Assembly (NCBI RefSeq): GCF_013186535.1
Contig: NZ_JABMCZ010000005.1
Coordinates: forward strand, 62,001 to 126,000
Source of the DNA: Nocardia terpenica
Lineage (GTDB): Bacteria; Actinomycetota; Actinomycetes; Mycobacteriales; Mycobacteriaceae
Length of the DNA: 64,000 nt
Direction: 5' to 3'
The notes beneath the pieces were generated by a model. That model was not told the origin of the DNA. It did no database searches and was given only the letters and a program-made list of their open reading frames with translations. How positions within the stretch are numbered: the first letter of the stretch is position 1; each line of letters begins with the position of its first letter. Shown here one piece after another: positions 59,930 through 64,000 of the stretch. The translations under genes were made by a program, and so were the position numbers.

Positions 59930-60508
59930 ATGGCAACAGCATCCGGTGGGCGCGGGCCGAAGCGTCGGCCCGGCGGACGCAGTGCCGTCGTGTTGTCGCA
60001 GGTGACCAAGGCGGTGGAGGAGCTGGTCGCCGAGCGTGGCAGCGAGAATCTGACGATCCCGGTGGTCGCCGAGCGCGCCGGAGTGCAGGCCTCGAGCGTC
60101 TATCGGCGCTGGGGCGGCATGGCGAATCTGCTCAACGAGGTCGCGACCTATCGACTCGACCCGCGCCGACCGATCCCCGAAACCGGCAGTCTCCGAGGAG
60201 ATCTCGAATATTGGAGCCGCGAGATCGTCGCGCACTACCGGCAGCCGGTGCACGCCGAACTGCTGCGCGGCGGTGCCGCCACCGCGGGCGAGTCCGACTC
60301 CGACTGCCTGCGGAACCGGCGCACCGAAGCCGAACTGATCGCCGCGCGGCACGTGGACGCCGACGCCCGTGCGGTGCAGGCGGACCGGATCATGGACCAT
60401 GTGTTCGCCCCCCTGATCTATCGGCTGATCTTCACGCCCTGGGACGTCGACGACGCCTACGCCGCCCGATTGGTCCGCGAACTCGTCGATCCGCGGACCA
60501 CACGCTGA
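59930..60508 (+). CDS. TetR-family repressor
   Basis: The protein has 192 residues. The helix-turn-helix is LSQVTKAVEELVAERGSENLTIPVVAERAGVQASSVYRRWGGMANLLNEVA. The basic N-terminus (RGPKRRPGGRSA) may add DNA contacts. The C-terminal domain is TetR_C_16/11-like (AELLRGGAATAGESDSD). It is divergent from the amidase with the inverted half-sites between them. Confidence 0.92.
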   Translation: MATASGGRGPKRRPGGRSAVVLSQVTKAVEELVAERGSENLTIPVVAERAGVQASSVYRRWGGMANLLNEVATYRLDPRRPIPETGSLRGDLEYWSREIVAHYRQPVHAELLRGGAATAGESDSDCLRNRRTEAELIAARHVDADARAVQADRIMDHVFAPLIYRLIFTPWDVDDAYAARLVRELVDPRTTR

Positions 60509-60622
60509 GTCGTCGGTGGCCTCGTCCGAGCGCAGCGCCCGCCGACCCGACCCCATCCGCATCCCCGCTGCGCTCGACGGACCGATTCGCCAGCAACCTG
60601 GCCGTAGTCGCCGACCGGTAAG

Positions 60623-61477
60623 TCACGCCGGTCGACCGGCGTCGGCGATTGTCAGCGCGGCGGCCACGAACGACGCCACCAGCGGTCGCCGATCCCGCTC
60701 GTTCCAGGCGAGCACGAGGCGGCTGGGCGGGGCGTCGAGCACCGGAACGCAGACCAGGCCCGGCGGGACCGGTTGGACCAGGGAGCGGGGCAGCACGGCG
60801 ATCATCCGGCTCACCGCGATCATGTGCAGCATCTGGACCACATCGGCCACCTCCGGAGCGGCGGCGTCGCCCCCGGCGATGCCGGTCCAGCGCGGCAGCG
60901 TCTCACCCTCCAGATCCGCCATTCGCGCCGCGGCGCGCCCGGCCAGCCGGTGCCCGGCCGCGACGACGACCACGCGGTCCTCGGCGATCAGTGTCTCGTG
61001 GTCCAGGCCGTCGAGATCGTCGAACGGCGCGTAGAGCAGACCGACATCGGCGCGGCCGTCGCGCAGGAAGTCGTTGCGGTCGGTGGGTCCGCTGAACAGG
61101 ATGTCCACCCGGCGCGCGTCGGGCTGACGGGAGTATTCGGCCAGGATCGCCGACAGCAGGCCCGCATCGCCGCCGGGCTTGAGCACGAGCCGCAGATGAG
61201 CCCGAGTATCCCCGGCGCGCCGGGCATTTCGGACGGCTGCCCCGACCGCATCGACGGCGTGCCGCCCGTGCTCGCGCAACGCCTCCCCCGCCGCGGTGAG
61301 TTCGACGTGCCGGCTGGAGCGGACGAAAAGCGTGACACCGAGCCGGGTTTCGATCCGCCGGATCGCCTTCGACAGCGCGGGCTGGGCGATGGACAGCCGG
61401 ACGGCGGCCCGGCCGAAGTGCAGTTCGTCGGCGACCGCGAGGAAGTACTCGAGCTCGCGGGTCTCCAGTTCGATCAT
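60623..61477 (-). CDS. LysR-family transcriptional regulator
   Basis: The protein has 284 residues. The DNA-binding domain is LETRELEYFLAVADELHFGRAAVRLSIAQPALSKAIRRIETRLGVTLFVRSSRHVELTAAG. The effector domain begins LRLVLKPGGDAGLLSAILAEYS. It is divergent from the 61548-63615 operon, the standard LysR layout, so it probably activates that operon in response to an aromatic compound (inference). Confidence 0.94.
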   Translation of the reverse strand: MIELETRELEYFLAVADELHFGRAAVRLSIAQPALSKAIRRIETRLGVTLFVRSSRHVELTAAGEALREHGRHAVDAVGAAVRNARRAGDTRAHLRLVLKPGGDAGLLSAILAEYSRQPDARRVDILFSGPTDRNDFLRDGRADVGLLYAPFDDLDGLDHETLIAEDRVVVVAAGHRLAGRAAARMADLEGETLPRWTGIAGGDAAAPEVADVVQMLHMIAVSRMIAVLPRSLVQPVPPGLVCVPVLDAPPSRLVLAWNERDRRPLVASFVAAALTIADAGRPA

Positions 61478-61547
61478 GCCTCCAGGTTATCGCTGGATAT
61501 CGAACCGGTCTTGGACGGCGGCGGCGTGATCCCTCGAGAATTGCTGC

Positions 61548-61865
61548 ATGATCAACCATACGATGATCGTTTCCTTCGATCGTCCCCTGCCCGACAGCGA
61601 GCTCGACCGATACCTCGCGGATATCGAAAAGGTCATGCGCGACACCGGTTTCGTGCAGTCGGTCGCGACCGGCCGTCATCTCCCCGTCCCCGGCGAGGAC
61701 GCCATCGCGGCGCTGATCGCGACCGCGATCGTGCAGGTCACCGTGGCCGACATCGACACGCTGGCACAGGCTTTCACCGCGCCGGGCATGCACGAGGTCA
61801 TCGACCACTGGCAATCGCGGCACCCGTACCAGGTCGCCTGGGCCAACCACGAGCCGCTGGCATGA
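61548..61865 (+). CDS. Small conserved-type protein, function unknown
   Basis: The protein has 105 residues (MINHTMIVSFDRPLPDSELDRYLADIEKVM at the start). It has an alpha-beta pattern that might be a ferredoxin-like or EthD/Dabb-type fold, but no motif is decisive. Its stop overlaps the SDR start (ATGA), so it is the first gene of the SDR/amidohydrolase operon. Confidence 0.7.
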   Translation: MINHTMIVSFDRPLPDSELDRYLADIEKVMRDTGFVQSVATGRHLPVPGEDAIAALIATAIVQVTVADIDTLAQAFTAPGMHEVIDHWQSRHPYQVAWANHEPLA

Positions 61866-62608
61866 GCGGCGCTTCGCGAAAGGTAGGTCTGGTCACCGGG
61901 GCCGGTAGCGGGATCGGCCGCGCGACGGCCCTGGCCTTCGCCCGGACCGGCACCGCCGTCGCCGTCCTCGATATCGACGAGAGCGCGGCGGCCGAGACCA
62001 CCGACATGATCCGCGAGGGCGGCGGGGAAGCGTTGACCGTCGCCGTCGACATCGCCGACGAACGCTCGGTGCGGGCGGCCGTCGAGCGCACGATCACGGC
62101 CCTCGGCGGCCTCGACGTCGCCGTGAACAACGCGGGCATGGCCTCGCATCACCGGCGGCTGGACCGGATGACCCTCGACGAATTCGAGCGCGTGGTCCGG
62201 GTCAACCTGGCCGGGACCTTCCTGTGCATGAAATACGAACTGCCCCTGCTGAAAAGCGGCGGCGCGATCGTCAATATCGCCTCCAACGGCGGCCTGTACG
62301 CGATCGCGACCGCCCCCGCCTACGTGGCCGCCAAGCACGGCATCGTCGGGCTCACCAAGGTCGCCGCGGTCGACTACGCGCCCGACAACATTCGGGTCAA
62401 CGCCGTGTGCCCCGGCCCGACCCGCACTCCCGGGTTCGACGAGGTCGCGGCGGGCACCGACATGATCACGCGGCAGGCGGCGAGCACACCGCTGGGGCGG
62501 CTGGCCACCGCGGACGAGGTCGCCGCGGCGGCCGTGTGGCTGTGTTCGGACGCCGCGTCCTACATCACCGGCATCGCGTTGTCGATCGACGGCGGGCGGC
62601 GGGCATGA
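61862..62608 (+). CDS. Short-chain dehydrogenase/reductase
   Basis: The protein has 248 residues with the classical SDR motifs: VGLVTGAGSGIGRATALAFA (cofactor), VAVLDIDES with Asp for NAD, NNAGMAS, the catalytic Ser in IVNIASNGGLYA, and Tyr-x-x-x-Lys in APAYVAAKHG. The SIDGG end is also typical. It is an NAD-dependent alcohol dehydrogenase or cis-diol dehydrogenase. Its neighbours overlap on both sides. Confidence 0.95.
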   Translation: MSGASRKVGLVTGAGSGIGRATALAFARTGTAVAVLDIDESAAAETTDMIREGGGEALTVAVDIADERSVRAAVERTITALGGLDVAVNNAGMASHHRRLDRMTLDEFERVVRVNLAGTFLCMKYELPLLKSGGAIVNIASNGGLYAIATAPAYVAAKHGIVGLTKVAAVDYAPDNIRVNAVCPGPTRTPGFDEVAAGTDMITRQAASTPLGRLATADEVAAAAVWLCSDAASYITGIALSIDGGRRA

Positions 62609-63615
62609 GGATCATCGCGGTCGAGGAGCACATCACCACCGACGCGTTCCTGCGCGTCGCACACGGCCTGGGCGTCGTGCCCGGCGACGAGACCGAGATG
62701 GAGCTGATGCGCACGATAGAAAACGCTCCCGAAACTCGTTCCCGGCTCACCGATCTCGACGCCCGGCTGCGGGAGATGGACGCGCTCGGACAGGATATGG
62801 CGGTGCTGAGCCTCAATCCGCCCGGGGTGCAACCCTATTCGGCGGCCGAGGCGGTGCCGCTGGCCCGCGAGTTCAACGACGCGCTGGCCGCGACCGTGCG
62901 GCGGCACCCGGGCCGATTCGGCGGACTGGCCACGGTGGGGCCGCAGGATCCCGCCGCCGCGGCCGCCGAGATCGAACGCGCTATGGGCCCGCTCGGCCTC
63001 CACGGCATCATGATCAACTCGCACACCGGCGGCCGCTACCTGGACGAGCCGGAGTTCGCGCCGCTGCTGGCGGCGGCCGAGGCCACCCGGGCACCGATCT
63101 ACCTGCACCCGCGCGCGCCGAGCACCCCCGCCTATCGCGACTACGGAATGCCCGGGGCGGTCTGGGGTTTCCAGGCCGAGGCCGGGCTGCACGCCATGCG
63201 ACTCATCCTCAGCGGCACCCTGGACCGATACCCGGGGCTGACCGTCGTGCTCGGACATCTCGGCGAAGGCATCCCGTACTGGCTGCGGCGCATCGACAAT
63301 CGGCACGCGTTCGCGACGCGCATACCCGGAGCCACGCCGCTACCGCGGCTGTCGCTCACGCCGAGCGAGTATTTCCGGCGCAACTTCGTGCTCACCACGA
63401 GCGGTATCGACGATCCGGACGTGCTCGGGCTGGCCCTGGGCGCGATCGGCGCGGACAAGATCATGTTCGCGATCGATACGCCCTACGAGGACCCGCCGAC
63501 CGCCATCGCCTTCCTCCGCGACGCGCCACTGACCGGCGAGCAGCGCACGGCGCTCGCCCACCGCACCGCCGAGCGCGTCTTCGGCATCGCCCGGTCCCCG
63601 ATCGGCCGGGACTGA
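62605..63615 (+). CDS. Amidohydrolase-family decarboxylase-like enzyme (ACMSD/gamma-resorcylate type)
   Basis: The protein has 336 residues starting MRIIAVEEHITTDAFL, which matches the E-E-H start of gamma-resorcylate decarboxylase-type enzymes. Metal ligands are also seen in IYLHPRAPSTPA (His), the VVLGHLGEGIPYWLRRID His, and Asp in KIMFAIDTPYEDP. It may be a non-oxidative decarboxylase or a hydrolase of an aromatic acid. It is the last gene of the LysR-controlled operon. Confidence 0.88.
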   Translation: MRIIAVEEHITTDAFLRVAHGLGVVPGDETEMELMRTIENAPETRSRLTDLDARLREMDALGQDMAVLSLNPPGVQPYSAAEAVPLAREFNDALAATVRRHPGRFGGLATVGPQDPAAAAAEIERAMGPLGLHGIMINSHTGGRYLDEPEFAPLLAAAEATRAPIYLHPRAPSTPAYRDYGMPGAVWGFQAEAGLHAMRLILSGTLDRYPGLTVVLGHLGEGIPYWLRRIDNRHAFATRIPGATPLPRLSLTPSEYFRRNFVLTTSGIDDPDVLGLALGAIGADKIMFAIDTPYEDPPTAIAFLRDAPLTGEQRTALAHRTAERVFGIARSPIGRD

Positions 63616-63723
63616 CTGCGTCCGGCCCGCCGTCGCTTCCGGCGGCGGGCCGGACGCCGGGGTTCGGTCGGTCGGGAATCCGATCCCGACCTCGCGGCCA
63701 TCCGCTCGTTCCGCACCGAATGA

Positions 63724-64000
63724 TCACGCCCGCAGCAGTTGCCGCACCCGGGCGGCCTCGCCGATGAGGTGATCGCGCTCCGGCATGCTGGTCGCGGCCC
63801 GGGATGCCTCGGCATACAGCTCGGCGGCGCGTGCGAGGTCACCGGCGCGTTCCAGCAGATACGCCCGCGCGGCGGCGTACCGGGGCAGACCGGGATCCAC
63901 CTCGGCCAGCGCCGTCAGCCCGGCCTGCGGTCCGTCGGCCTCGCCGACCGCCACCGCCCGATTGAGCCGCACCACCGCGCTGCCGGTGAGGTGCAGCAGT
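63724..64000 (-). CDS. ECF sigma factor, C-terminal part (DUF6596 type)
   Basis: The frame is open through the right window edge and reads LLHLTGSAVVRLNRAVAVGEADGPQAGLTALAEV on the minus strand. VRLNRAVAxxExxGPxAGL and RYAAARAYLLERAG are signatures of the C-terminal domain of SigI/ECF42-like sigma factors. The DNA-binding regions lie beyond the window. About 110 bases separate it from the convergent amidohydrolase-family gene. Confidence 0.85.
   Translation of the reverse strand, partial: LLHLTGSAVVRLNRAVAVGEADGPQAGLTALAEVDPGLPRYAAARAYLLERAGDLARAAELYAEASRAATSMPERDHLIGEAARVRQLLRA

Overview
The window is high-G+C actinomycete DNA and most resembles a Nocardia chromosome. The gene families (PyrD, actinobacterial mIHF, an Eis-like acetyltransferase, FadD-type ligases) and the codon use fit this. 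From memory, pyrD, a YbhB-like protein and an M20 peptidase lie next to each other in mycobacteria (Rv2139-Rv2141c). Here about 9 kb separates pyrD from the other two. From memory, the hybrid RiPP locus described below fits the nocathioamide chimeric lanthipeptides reported from Nocardia terpenica. I could not check that identity.

Region 1 (1-19150) is mainly housekeeping. It holds the end of pyrD, a GTP cyclohydrolase II-like protein with a C-terminal membrane segment, a PfkB-like protein that lacks its catalytic Asp, a 1405-residue STAND NTPase (alpha/beta hydrolase, repeat linker, NB-ARC, TPR, HAD), an acyl-CoA synthetase, YbhB, an M20 peptidase, HxlR with an imine-reductase-like gene, a two-component pair, an acid phosphatase, a DoxX-like membrane protein, mIHF and tRNA-Leu(GAG). 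Two arrays of the same hairpin-capped minisatellite occur here. One lies inside the STAND gene as its in-frame linker and one lies between genes at 10.04-10.25 kb.

Region 2 (19151 to about 29930) looks like accessory DNA inserted beside tRNA-Leu. An AbrB-like gene and a tyrosine recombinase are followed by a flavin monooxygenase with a SnoaL partner, a quinone-oxidoreductase-like gene, two alpha/beta hydrolases and several regulators. A degenerate copy of the tRNA 3' end sits near 29.92 kb.

Region 3 (30211-35892) is a complete lasso-peptide operon on the minus strand: precursor A (38 residues, predicted 15-residue core GWYGSQWDGPTGQRD with a Gly1-Asp8 ring), cyclase C, a cytochrome P450, an ABC exporter, B1 (RRE) and B2 (leader peptidase).

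Region 4 (35893-38789) is an AT-rich junction with a LysR and a TetR gene between two inverted copies of an approximately 85-base element.

Region 5 (38790-56077) is a hybrid RiPP cluster. A minus-strand operon encodes a 51-residue precursor (a leader with an FDLN-type box and a Cys/Ser/Thr-rich end), LanC, a PIMT-like methyltransferase, a small hydrolase, a SagB oxidoreductase, a split LanB dehydratase, an Eis-like acetyltransferase, a ThiF-like partner and an azoline-type YcaO. The divergent operon encodes TfuA, a second YcaO (together a thioamidation pair) and a P450. The enzyme set predicts lanthionine, azole and thioamide chemistry on one short peptide.

Region 6 (56189-64000) is ordinary accessory metabolism: a GNAT, a HAD/CGNR divergent pair around a 23-base inverted repeat, an aldo/keto reductase remnant, an amidase with TetR, a LysR-linked SDR/amidohydrolase operon, and the end of an ECF-type sigma factor.
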